This document shows positions 1 through 6,333 of a stretch of 6,493 nt of DNA, piece after piece; the stretch's first letter is position 1, and each line of letters starts with the position of its first letter. The translations under genes were made by a program, and so were the position numbers. This DNA comes from an uncultured Clostridia bacterium. Its GTDB lineage: Bacteria > Bacillota > Clostridia > Oscillospirales > Acutalibacteraceae. The stretch covers positions 1 to 6,493 of the forward strand of contig CALCBQ010000101.1 of assembly GCA_937897215.1 (NCBI GenBank). The letters are read 5' to 3'. The notes beneath the pieces are model-generated. The model saw nothing but the letters and a program-made list of their open reading frames with translations, ran no database searches and was not told where the DNA came from.

Positions 1-61
1 AGAATCGAACTCACATCTAATCCTTAGGAGGGATTTATTCTATCCATTGAACTAAAGAGGC
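1..61 (-). tRNA. tRNA-Arg (anticodon CCU), 3' end cut off by window edge
   Basis: Read on the minus strand from position 61, the sequence folds as a tRNA. It has a 5' acceptor strand GCCTCTT, then TA, then a D arm GTTC/GAAT closed around AATGGATA. The anticodon stem is AATCC/GGATT around the loop CTCCTAA, and the T arm begins GTGAG with loop TTCGATT. The anticodon CCU is at 26-28, which reads AGG (arginine). The last two visible bases pair with the T stem. The rest of the T stem, the acceptor 3' strand and the discriminator base lie outside the window, so about 61 of an expected 72-76 bases are present. No promoter is evident directly upstream: the ATATATA at 62-69 is too close to the mature 5' end to serve as a -10 box. 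tRNA-Arg genes are common integration sites, but the 3' half that would carry an attachment site is beyond the edge. Confidence 0.93.
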
Positions 62-73
62 GTATATATTCAG

Positions 74-191
74 TGTCATTCTGAGGAGTGTAACGACGAT
101 GCGTAGTGGCGGGCTTCCACGCCCGCTTATCGTTATTTCACGGACAGACAAGGATGTCTGTCCCTACGCGGTCGCTACGCTCAGAATGACA
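74..191. repeat. Palindromic intergenic element with two nested hairpins
   Basis: The element is bounded by a perfect 12-bp terminal inverted repeat, TGTCATTCTGAG (74-85) and its complement (180-191). The similarity continues inward imperfectly, with TAnCGAC and GCGTAG on both arms. Inside are two perfect hairpins: GCGGGC/GCCCGC around TTCCAC (109-126), and a 9-bp stem GGACAGACA/TGTCTGTCC around AGGA (142-163). It contains no open reading frame and fills almost the whole gap between the lipoprotein gene and the tRNA. The architecture is that of a short non-autonomous palindromic repeat, probably multicopy in the genome. Copy number cannot be judged from this window. Neither hairpin is followed by a T-run on the minus strand, so an intrinsic terminator role is not supported. 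Confidence 0.75.
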
Positions 192-201
192 TTTTGTAGT
201 T

Positions 202-1077
202 TTATTTTGCTATGTAGTTTTTTGACCAGTTATCAATAACTTTTGCGAATTCGTCGCCCTTCATTGCTTCAAGACAAGCGGTGCGATTGTTTTCGTAGTA
301 ACCATAAGTTTTGTCAAAAACATCTATTCTCTGCACAAGGAAAATATAGTCATCAAGAGTAACTGTTGCAACTTTTCCTGTTTCGATTTTCTTGACTTCA
401 CTAAAAAATCCTTGTGGGAATGTGCCATCAGAAAATGCGTTGATAAGCGTGTTATACACTTCTGCGTTTTCGTCTAAAGATGCAACGGCTTCTTCAATAA
501 GCGCACCCTCGTTAATGAGTGTTACAACAGAGTTGTATGATGCGATAACTGAATTTTTCTGCTCGTCTGTCATAGCAACGCTTGAGCCGTTTTCATCAAC
601 ATTGAAAAGGTAGCCGTTAACAAAGCGGATTCCTATATAATTTTCTTTAAAATATGCCTTTATTTCGTCTTCACTGATATTACTGTAATAATCCGCAAGA
701 AGAAGTGATTCATACAATTTTGAAAGCTCGATTTTATAGATTGTCTGTTTAGAAATGCCGATTTCATTATAGTAATTTCCATAAAGATGCCACAAATCGT
801 TTACCGATTCAGAAAGTGATAATTTTAATTCAGAATCAACTGAAAGTCCGCGATTTTGGAATTCTGAATTTATTGTTACATATCGTGAAATTGCAGATTT
901 TATTGCATCTTCGCTGACTTCGTCGTTTTCATTTTTTTCTAAAGTGTTTTCAAAATATGTATAGATTTCATTATCGATTTTTACACCATTTACCTTAACT
1001 TTTGCAGGGCCCGAGCAAGATGTAAGCACAAGTGCAAGGATAAGTGTTGCGAGAAGAAGTGAAATAACTTTTTTCAT
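202..1077 (-). CDS. SurA/PrsA-like foldase-type lipoprotein
   Basis: This is a 291-residue secreted lipoprotein. The start is MKK followed by a hydrophobic stretch and a lipobox LTSC, with the lipidated cysteine at residue 21, so it should be anchored to the outer face of the membrane. Residues about 26-130 resemble the SurA/PrsA N-terminal helical domain, opening with the typical V-x-VNG-x-x-I pattern and containing several amphipathic helices. SEDEIKAYFKENY (135-147) is the linker usually found before a parvulin domain. Residues about 148-251 occupy the parvulin position and end with the IETGKVATVTLDDYIFLVQ-type closing strand, but the sequence is divergent, so isomerase activity is doubtful. 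A C-terminal helix (about 262-288) matches the PrsA layout. Known family members help secreted proteins fold. The start is well supported: an AAAGGAGG site lies 7 nt upstream, inside the end of the preceding gene, and TAATG overlaps that gene's stop. No T-rich terminator follows. Confidence 0.72.
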   Translation of the reverse strand: MKKVISLLLATLILALVLTSCSGPAKVKVNGVKIDNEIYTYFENTLEKNENDEVSEDAIKSAISRYVTINSEFQNRGLSVDSELKLSLSESVNDLWHLYGNYYNEIGISKQTIYKIELSKLYESLLLADYYSNISEDEIKAYFKENYIGIRFVNGYLFNVDENGSSVAMTDEQKNSVIASYNSVVTLINEGALIEEAVASLDENAEVYNTLINAFSDGTFPQGFFSEVKKIETGKVATVTLDDYIFLVQRIDVFDKTYGYYENNRTACLEAMKGDEFAKVIDNWSKNYIAK

Positions 1078-1092
1078 TAGTCTTCCTCCTTT
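1075..1092 (-). promoter_or_regulatory. Ribosome binding site and TAATG stop/start overlap (translational coupling)
   Basis: On the minus strand, AAAGGAGG (1085-1092) lies within the last codons of the membrane-protein gene, 7 nt before the lipoprotein ATG (1075-1077). The upstream stop TAA (1077-1079) shares one base with that ATG. A ribosome finishing the membrane protein can restart directly, so the two products are probably made together in a linked ratio. The site also fixes the start of the lipoprotein. Confidence 0.85.
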
Positions 1093-1772
1093 GATTTAAT
1101 GTAATCAAGATAGAGTTTATCTTTAAGAAGGCGCTTTTCGTTCTGGAGACGACGCTCTTCTTTTACTTTTTCTTTGTTTTTACCGATAATTCCGTTACGT
1201 AAAAATGCGACGAAAAGCATAGTAACTACGGCACCAACAGCACAACTGATAAAATCTACCATTGTATCGGTATTTCCCTTTTGAAGTGTCATACCATAAA
1301 GTTTGTCCATTGAAAATTCATAGATTTCCCAACCCACTGCAATACTTAATGCAAATGCAAGGGAGAAAAGTGATGACATAGCTGGGCCTAAATCCCCACG
1401 CTTACGGTAGATAATATTTGCAAAATCATAACCAAACCAAGCAGAAAGTACGCCTGATGCACAATGAGTTACAATATCAAAATGCTCAAAAGTTGTACGG
1501 TTGTTAAGAGTTGAACCAATACACACAGCAATAAAAATGAAAAGTGAGAGCATAGTTTGTGTTGATGCTTCAACTTCAATTATAAATGATTTTTTACCGA
1601 AAATCTGAAAGAAATCCCACAAGTGAGTGAAAATGATAGCGAAAATTGCCTCTAAAAATTCCACAACTGACCCGTGAAAAAGACCATAAACACCCCAACC
1701 GAGAATAACAATGCGGAGTGCAATCCATAAAATTCTTTGATTTTTTGGTAAATAGCCGTATGCTTTAGTCAT
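1077..1772 (-). CDS. Multi-pass membrane protein, DUF2238/YjdF-like
   Basis: This is a 231-residue integral membrane protein. Hydrophobic segments are at about 14-32, 36-56, 72-88, 102-122, 130-150 and 171-192, followed by a highly charged, lysine- and glutamate-rich cytoplasmic-type tail (about 197-231). Polar residues lie within or beside the membrane segments in a characteristic order: D99 and H103 in FDIVTHCASG, E149 and E152 in GWEIYEF, and D169 and D173 in TDTMVDFISCAVGA. From memory, this D...H / WE..E / D..D pattern matches the DUF2238 (YjdF-type) family of inner-membrane proteins, whose biochemical role is not established. A VanZ-like protein is a weaker alternative. The start has a modest GGTGG site 7 nt upstream. 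The gene lies 53 nt after the GH13 gene and overlaps the lipoprotein gene by one base, so the three could share a transcript. A candidate promoter lies just upstream. Confidence 0.6.
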   Translation of the reverse strand: MTKAYGYLPKNQRILWIALRIVILGWGVYGLFHGSVVEFLEAIFAIIFTHLWDFFQIFGKKSFIIEVEASTQTMLSLFIFIAVCIGSTLNNRTTFEHFDIVTHCASGVLSAWFGYDFANIIYRKRGDLGPAMSSLFSLAFALSIAVGWEIYEFSMDKLYGMTLQKGNTDTMVDFISCAVGAVVTMLFVAFLRNGIIGKNKEKVKEERRLQNEKRLLKDKLYLDYIKSKEED

Positions 1773-1802
1773 TTTTTAACCACCAAATTTTATTTCAATA
1801 AA

Positions 1803-1831
1803 ATAATATCATAAACACCTTGATTTTACAA
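1803..1831 (-). promoter_or_regulatory. Candidate promoter for the membrane protein-lipoprotein pair
   Basis: On the minus strand, TTGTAA (1826-1831) is separated by exactly 17 nt from TATTAT (1803-1808), a reasonable sigma-A-type match lying about 30 nt before the ATG. The -35 box covers the last two codons, including the stop, of the GH13 gene. The region is AT-rich, so chance matches are possible. If real, it would let the two envelope genes be expressed without the GH13 gene. Confidence 0.5.
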
Positions 1832-3688
1832 GGAAAGTATTACGAAAGAACAACCGTCAATCTGCACCTCTTGGTTTTCAGGATTGTTTCCGTAAAGTGC
1901 CTTTGGATTTGCGTAGTAGTCAGGTAATCTGTAAGAAATAGGATGCTCGTTGCGATTTACAATTACCATAATATCGCCGTTTTCGTTGTGTCTGCGATAT
2001 GCAACACAACCAAGCATTGAAGAAACAGGGGAGAAGTAGCCTTTTTCGAAAACAGGATTTTCTCGTCTTATTCTGCCCATTGTTTTGTAAAAATCAAGCA
2101 ATTCTTTATTCTCGTTGCCCCAAGGGTAGCAGCCGCGGTTAAATGGGTCTTTGTAGCCTTCCATTCCTGCTTCGTCGCCGTAATAAACTGACGGCACACC
2201 GGGGAGGGTAAACTGCAATGCAACTGCGCACTTGAGAAGCTCAACGCCTTTTTGATATTTGTTTCCAAGTGAGTGGCAGGATTGCCAAGCACGGTCGCGA
2301 TATTCACAGCTTTCACCTGCAATTTTTGTGATTGCACGTTCAGTATCATGAGTGCCGATGTGATTCATCATAACATCAAGGCATTGTTTAGGGTAGTTTT
2401 CAACAATCTGCATAATTGTTGACATAAAAGCTTCTGCACTGCCGTTGCGACAAAAATCAATAATTGCATTTGCGAATGGGTAATTCATAACTGAGTCAAA
2501 CTGACTGCCAAGAAGATAGCGTCTGCGACTGCCGTAACTGTGCTTTGTTGTGGCATCCTCCCAAACTTCGCCTATAAGAATAGCGTCGCGGTCTGTTTCT
2601 TTTAATCTTGCGCGCAATTCGTCAATGAAAATGTCGGGCAATTCGTCGGCAACATCAAGACGGAATCCGCTTGCACCTGCTTTGAGCCACTTTTCGATTA
2701 TGCCACCCTTTCCATTGATAAAGGTGCGGTATTCTTCGCCCTCTTCAATGACTTCGGGGAGTGTTTCAAATCCCCACCAGCTTTGGTATTTGTGTGGGTA
2801 ATTCTGAAATTTGTACCATTTATAATATGGGCTTTCTGTTGAGTTGTATGCGCCAAGAGTAGAGTATCTGCCTTTTTTGTTGAAGTAAACACTATCGTCG
2901 CCGGTGTGTGAAAAAACGCCGTCAAGAATTATGCGGATTCCAAGTTTTTTAGCAGATTTGCAAAGGTTTTTGAAATCCTCTTCAGTACCAAGAATTGGGT
3001 CAATTTTGCTATAATCGGCAGTGTCATAACGATGATTTGAATGCGATTCAAAAATCGGATTAAGATAAATACAACTAACACCTAAATCTTTAATATAGGG
3101 CAATTTTTCTTCTATGCCTTTTAAGTCGCCACCGAAAAAGTCGTTATTAAGGACCTTACCTTGTGGCGTTGGTCGCCATTCCGGCTCATTACCCCAATCA
3201 CTACGAAGAATTCGGTCTGTTGGTATATTTTCTTTTTTTGTGCCTGAATTATAGAAACGGTCAGGGAAAATCTGATAGATTATTCCGCCCTTAAGCCAAT
3301 CGGGAGTAGTGAAATCTTTTTCAGTAACGGTAAGCTGCCAGTCTTTTCGTGCAAGAAAATTGCCTGAAAAGTCGCCAATACCGTCTTGAGTCTGTAAAAT
3401 TGAACTTTTGCCGTAAGACGAAATATAGTCAAAGTGATACCAGTAAAGACCCTCTTTTTCGATTGCGGTGTGAATGTCCCAGATTTCAGCATCATCGCCA
3501 CACATACCTGCCCATGACATAGCGTACTCTTCATAACTTCTGTCGTCACGACGAAGCATAAGTAACGCACCACTACAACAAAATGAGCGTGGGAGCACAA
3601 GACGAAGATGCATTTCTTCGCCGGCTTCTATGCTACCAAATTTATTTTTGAAGAATAAATCCCTTGAATTGTAAGGAATAAATCCCAT
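1826..3688 (-). CDS. GH13 alpha-glycosidase (neopullulanase / cyclomaltodextrinase / maltogenic amylase type)
   Basis: This 620-residue alpha-amylase superfamily enzyme likely hydrolyses alpha-1,4 bonds in maltodextrins, cyclodextrins or pullulan-type glucans. There is no signal peptide, so it probably acts in the cytoplasm on imported oligosaccharides. Residues 1 to about 125 form a poorly conserved beta-rich N domain in the position of CBM34. The barrel begins at DWLKGGIIYQIFPDRF (130-145). All catalytic regions are visible: DGVFSH (D256, H261), GFRLDVADE with nucleophile D345, IGEVWE with acid/base E374, and GTHD with D448 as transition-state stabiliser. The domain B motif SWWGFETLPEV (303-313) and the VPSVYYGDEAGMEGYKDP block (498-515) are typical of the neopullulanase group, GH13_20. 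Residues from about 550 form the C-terminal beta domain. The length is slightly above the roughly 580-600 usual for the group. The ATG has a GAGGTG site 5 nt upstream and a good promoter. Exact substrate preference cannot be read from sequence. Confidence 0.9.
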   Translation of the reverse strand: MGFIPYNSRDLFFKNKFGSIEAGEEMHLRLVLPRSFCCSGALLMLRRDDRSYEEYAMSWAGMCGDDAEIWDIHTAIEKEGLYWYHFDYISSYGKSSILQTQDGIGDFSGNFLARKDWQLTVTEKDFTTPDWLKGGIIYQIFPDRFYNSGTKKENIPTDRILRSDWGNEPEWRPTPQGKVLNNDFFGGDLKGIEEKLPYIKDLGVSCIYLNPIFESHSNHRYDTADYSKIDPILGTEEDFKNLCKSAKKLGIRIILDGVFSHTGDDSVYFNKKGRYSTLGAYNSTESPYYKWYKFQNYPHKYQSWWGFETLPEVIEEGEEYRTFINGKGGIIEKWLKAGASGFRLDVADELPDIFIDELRARLKETDRDAILIGEVWEDATTKHSYGSRRRYLLGSQFDSVMNYPFANAIIDFCRNGSAEAFMSTIMQIVENYPKQCLDVMMNHIGTHDTERAITKIAGESCEYRDRAWQSCHSLGNKYQKGVELLKCAVALQFTLPGVPSVYYGDEAGMEGYKDPFNRGCYPWGNENKELLDFYKTMGRIRRENPVFEKGYFSPVSSMLGCVAYRRHNENGDIMVIVNRNEHPISYRLPDYYANPKALYGNNPENQEVQIDGCSFVILSL

Positions 3689-3717
3689 AATTACACCTCA
3701 AAAATCATAATCAATAT

Positions 3718-3746
3718 ATTTTACCAAAGTTAAATCCATAATGCAA
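3718..3746 (-). promoter_or_regulatory. Promoter of the GH13 gene (extended -10)
   Basis: On the minus strand, TTGCAT (3741-3746) and TAAAAT (3718-3723) are separated by exactly 17 nt. The -10 box is preceded by TGG, giving an extended -10 (TGn). It lies about 30 nt before the GH13 ATG, leaving a short leader that contains the GAGGTG ribosome binding site. No catabolite-response (cre) box or clear operator palindrome is visible nearby. Confidence 0.68.
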
Positions 3747-3802
3747 GGATTAAGTGAAAATGGAGTTTGTTTCTGTTTAACAAATTTGAGTTTGTCGAAC
3801 TC

Positions 3803-3835
3803 AATTCGTAATGCGTAATTCGTAATTCGTAATTT
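3803..3835. repeat. Tandem heptamer repeat AATTCGT
   Basis: Four successive 7-bp units read AATTCGT, AATGCGT, AATTCGT and AATTCGT, followed by a partial AATTT. The block sits between the left terminal repeat of the composite element and its C-rich module. Period-7 AT-rich arrays of this kind are often seen in intergenic repeats. Translation across it on the minus strand gives the low-information peptide NYELRITHYEL, which explains a spurious open frame there. Confidence 0.8.
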
Positions 3836-3977
3836 CCCCCCTCAGTCGCTACGCGACAGCTCCATAACTCGCCTGCCGGCTCAGACAGTGCTTCTGCTTC
3901 GCAGAGGTGTCCACAGGACACCCGCACCCCTCAAGGGGGGAGCCCAATTTTCGCCTTCCCCCTACGAGGGGAAGGTG

Positions 3978-4012
3978 GCAAAACGAAGTTTTGACGGAAG
4001 GGGGGCAAAGAG
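3978..4012 (+). repeat. 35-bp repeat, left copy, exact inverted match to 6459-6493
   Basis: This 35-bp stretch, from GCAAAACGAAG to GGGGCAAAGAG, is the exact reverse complement of 6459-6493. The similarity carries on toward the gene, with CAAACTCCAATTTGTCAAA against CAAACTATAATTTGTCAAA. The related region is therefore about 57-60 bp in the window. It may be longer, because the right copy is cut by the window edge. The two copies bracket the GH2 gene together with its promoter and terminator. Confidence 0.93.
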
Positions 4013-4033
4013 CCCTACAAACTCCAATTTGTC

Positions 4034-4074
4034 AAATATAAACGGCGAGAGAAATTCTCTCGCCGTTTATATTT
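4034..4074 (-). terminator. Intrinsic terminator of the GH2 gene (20-bp perfect stem)
   Basis: Positions 4034-4053 are perfectly complementary to 4055-4074, with a single A between them. This gives a GC-rich core (CGGCGAGAG/CTCTCGCCG) and AT-rich outer arms. On the minus strand the stem starts 2 nt after the GH2 stop codon, and its 3' arm ends in TTTATATTTG, a U-rich tail. The outer arms are A- and T-rich on both sides, so it may also stop transcription arriving from the plus strand. It directly abuts the right end of the composite repeat. Confidence 0.9.
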
Positions 4075-4076
4075 AT

Positions 4077-6314
4077 TTATGCTTTCTTAATTTTATTAAG
4101 TTTTGCGTTAAGGTCAAGAAGTTCTTCTTTGTTCATTTTAAGACCTGTCATACCAAGCATACCGATAAGACGGAGTACTGTAAAGCCACCCAGCATCTGC
4201 ATAATGCCCTCGTTCATTTCAAAACCGCCTTCGCCTGCGCTCTGTTTTGCCGCTTCAGCGATTGGTCCCATAATCTGACCGAAGAGCATTTGTCCTTCTT
4301 TTACCATAAGAAGTTCGCTCATCTTTGAGTTAAGGGACAAGTAGCCGTCAACTTCTGTTACATCAAACCAGTTAAGAACTGCGCCCTTTTCTTTGAGTCT
4401 GTAATCCTCGTTGAATGTTTCAACTTTACGGATTAAACTCCGGTCGCCGTACTCCCCTGCAATTGCCTGAAGATGTGTAACGCTTGCAGTATTAGGAACA
4501 TCGAAATAGAAGAAGTGATTTTCGCTTGCCTGTTTACCTAAACTCTTGCCGTTTGCGATAAGTTCAACCTCAGGAAGATTTGAATAAACAGTAACTTTTG
4601 TAAGGCCTTCTACACGGTCAACATAACGCTTACCGCAGATATGAACAAATGGGTCATCTGAAAGCCATGCTTTGTATGCGTAGAAAGCGTCTTTCTTGTA
4701 TTTACGGTCGAATGTCATAAGACCTTTATGATTTTGTCCGTTTTCGCCACCCTCCTGACGAGCATCTGCACCGAAGTCAAACATATTCCAAACGTGAGTT
4801 GCCCAGATATATTTTCTTGAGAACAACTGTTTGATAAGTTCTTCGTGATAATATGCCTGATACTCTTCTGTGTAGTCGCCCTGTTGTGGGTTTGATGTGT
4901 GCCAGTTAAGTGCTTCACAACCGTATTCACTCATACCAACAGGAATGTTAGGGAATTTAGCGTGGAAGTTATCAAACCAAGGACCATTCATACTTGTATC
5001 GCCACCGTACCAACCAAAATAGTGGTTGTGTGATACAACATCAGGAATCTGAATATATGGGTCATCAAGACTGCACATTGAAACAACTGCGATAGTTGTA
5101 AGTCTTGTTTTGTCCATTTCATGGCAAAGGTCGTTAAGGATTTTATGGTTTTCAATAAGGTCATCATCAGAGCCGTTCATTGAAATTTCATTTGAAAGTC
5201 CCCAAACAACGATTGATGGGTGGTTGTAATTCTGAACAATAAGTTCTTTCATCTGTGAAATTGTATTTTCACGACCTGTTGACATATGCTTTGAAATGTA
5301 TGGAATTTCTGCCCAGATTACCATACCATATTCGTCGCAAAGGTCATAGAAATACTGGTCGTGCTGATAGTGTGCAAGACGGATTGTGTTTGCGCCCATT
5401 TCATAAATATATTCCATATCTTCTTTATGGTGCTCAGGTAAAAGAGCGTTACCGTAACCCCATCTGTCCTGATGACGAGAAACACCGCGAAGTGGGTATT
5501 CTTCGCCGTTGAGAATAAATCCGCGTTCAGGGTCGATTTCAAATGTACGACAACCGAAACGTGTTGAAACCTTGTCAATTACCTTGTCGCCGTCAAGAAG
5601 TTCGATTTCTGCAGTATATAAATATGGATTTTTTCTACCATTCCAAAGAACAACATTTTTGATTTCGATTGTTTCAACTGCTTCATCAGTTTTAAGTGTT
5701 GCAACGACATCGCCTAACTTATCTTTAATGATATAGTTAATCATCTGACTGGGCTTTTTGTTTGTTACGAAAGATTCAAATGTAACCTGTGCATCAGTGC
5801 CAACAACTTTTGGTGTGATTGCAATACCACGACCACCGTAATAGTCAAGTTCAAAGTGGCTTTCATTTACTGCAATAAGATTTACATCTCTGTAAAGACC
5901 GCCATAGAATGTAAAGTCTGCCATTTGTGGATAAACAGTTTCGTTTGCAGAGTTGTCAACAAGAATACCAAGGCGTGTACCTTTTTTAAGCTCTTCAGTA
6001 ATATCAACTCTCCAAGTAGAATAACCACCATCGTGAGATGCCAACTTATTACCGTTCATATATACAGTTGCAGATGAGTTTGCACCATTGATTTCAAGGT
6101 AATATTTATCTGCAGTTGGAAATTCTTCTCTGTCAAGGTCTTTTACATAGCAGCAAGTACCACGGAAGTAGTCATTACCACCGTCTTGACCGTCAATAGC
6201 ATTCCAACAATGAGGAACATTGACAAAATCCCAGTCAACTGGTGTAACTGCAGGAACTTCATTCACACCTTTACGGAATGACCATTTTCGATTTAAACTG
6301 ATAATTTTTCTCAT
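4077..6314 (-). CDS. GH2 glycoside hydrolase, probable beta-galactosidase, with Met-rich C-terminal tail
   Basis: This 745-residue family 2 retaining glycosidase lacks a signal peptide and is probably cytoplasmic, cleaving terminal beta-galactosides. Domains in order are a sugar-binding jelly roll (about 1-150, with YFRGTCCY and FYGGLYRDV), an Ig-like domain (about 160-260), the catalytic barrel (about 265-550) and a DUF4982-like beta domain with VTVYSNLPEVELIANGKSLG (574-593). Acid/base E376 lies in WGLSNEI and nucleophile E463 in MSEYG; W509 and the following NMFDF are also conserved. N528-H-K530-G resembles the NxK motif of beta-glucuronidases. As far as I recall, similar NDKG sequences occur in beta-galactosidases of this type, so galactosidase is preferred and glucuronidase remains possible. 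Residues about 655-745 form an extra helical tail with ten methionines between 665 and 727. AAAAGGAG lies 8 nt before the ATG. The gene is monocistronic, with its own promoter and terminator. Confidence 0.88.
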   Translation of the reverse strand: MRKIISLNRKWSFRKGVNEVPAVTPVDWDFVNVPHCWNAIDGQDGGNDYFRGTCCYVKDLDREEFPTADKYYLEINGANSSATVYMNGNKLASHDGGYSTWRVDITEELKKGTRLGILVDNSANETVYPQMADFTFYGGLYRDVNLIAVNESHFELDYYGGRGIAITPKVVGTDAQVTFESFVTNKKPSQMINYIIKDKLGDVVATLKTDEAVETIEIKNVVLWNGRKNPYLYTAEIELLDGDKVIDKVSTRFGCRTFEIDPERGFILNGEEYPLRGVSRHQDRWGYGNALLPEHHKEDMEYIYEMGANTIRLAHYQHDQYFYDLCDEYGMVIWAEIPYISKHMSTGRENTISQMKELIVQNYNHPSIVVWGLSNEISMNGSDDDLIENHKILNDLCHEMDKTRLTTIAVVSMCSLDDPYIQIPDVVSHNHYFGWYGGDTSMNGPWFDNFHAKFPNIPVGMSEYGCEALNWHTSNPQQGDYTEEYQAYYHEELIKQLFSRKYIWATHVWNMFDFGADARQEGGENGQNHKGLMTFDRKYKKDAFYAYKAWLSDDPFVHICGKRYVDRVEGLTKVTVYSNLPEVELIANGKSLGKQASENHFFYFDVPNTASVTHLQAIAGEYGDRSLIRKVETFNEDYRLKEKGAVLNWFDVTEVDGYLSLNSKMSELLMVKEGQMLFGQIMGPIAEAAKQSAGEGGFEMNEGIMQMLGGFTVLRLIGMLGMTGLKMNKEELLDLNAKLNKIKKA

Positions 6315-6322
6315 AATATATA

Positions 6323-6330
6323 CTCCTTTT
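6323..6330 (-). promoter_or_regulatory. Ribosome binding site of the GH2 gene
   Basis: AAAAGGAG on the minus strand ends 8 nt before the ATG at 6312-6314, a strong match that decides this start. An upstream ATG overlapping this site (6330-6332) is out of frame and has no site of its own. Confidence 0.85.
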
Positions 6331-6333
6331 CAT

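Larger units (their letters stand above)
3780..4032. repeat. MITE-like composite palindromic element with terminal inverted repeats
   Basis: The 388-nt gap between the GH13 and GH2 genes is mostly this roughly 253-bp element and holds no credible gene. Its ends are 23-bp inverted repeats (3780-3802 and 4010-4032) matching at 19 of 23 bases, each built around ACAAATT...GTTTGT. Inside, in order, are a tandem heptamer block (3803-3835) and a module framed by TCCCCCCT (3835-3842) and AGGGGGGA (3934-3941). That module contains the hairpins GTCGC/GCGAC (3845-3857), TCTGC/GCAGA (3893-3905) and GTGTCC/GGACAC (3907-3921). After it come an 8-bp stem CCTTCCCC/GGGGAAGG (3954-3975) and a CAAAAC/GTTTTG hairpin (3979-3993). 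No transposase is encoded, so any mobility would need an enzyme supplied from elsewhere. I see no clear target-site duplication. Confidence 0.68.

Noticed and set aside
62..69. ATATATA as the -10 box of the tRNA gene
   Set aside because: It directly adjoins the mature tRNA 5' end, leaving no room for a transcription start, and no -35 lies at proper spacing.
109..163. Hairpins 109-126 and 142-163 as intrinsic terminators
   Set aside because: Neither is followed by a T-rich tract on the minus strand; they fit better as parts of a palindromic repeat.
1818..1833. CCTTG/CAAGG hairpin as a terminator of the GH13 gene
   Set aside because: The stem is only 5 bp, overlaps the stop codon, and is followed by TGTTTATG rather than a T-run.
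3803..3835. Heptamer array as a CRISPR or origin iteron array
   Set aside because: Units are only 7 bp with no spacers, there are only four, and no replication or cas gene is nearby.
3730..3927. Minus-strand open frame of 65 codons
   Set aside because: Its translation is the heptamer repeat and hairpin sequence (NYELRITHYEL), and it overlaps the GH13 promoter; this is a repeat artefact.
3888..4328. Plus-strand open frame of 146 codons
   Set aside because: It begins in repeat hairpins, crosses the terminator palindrome and then runs antisense to the end of the GH2 gene. It has no ribosome binding site and gives a low-complexity, Phe/His-rich product with no recognisable domain.
1826..6314. 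The two glycosidases as one polysaccharide-utilisation operon
   Set aside because: They are separated by a strong terminator, a repeat element and a separate promoter, and no transporter or regulator gene is present in the window.
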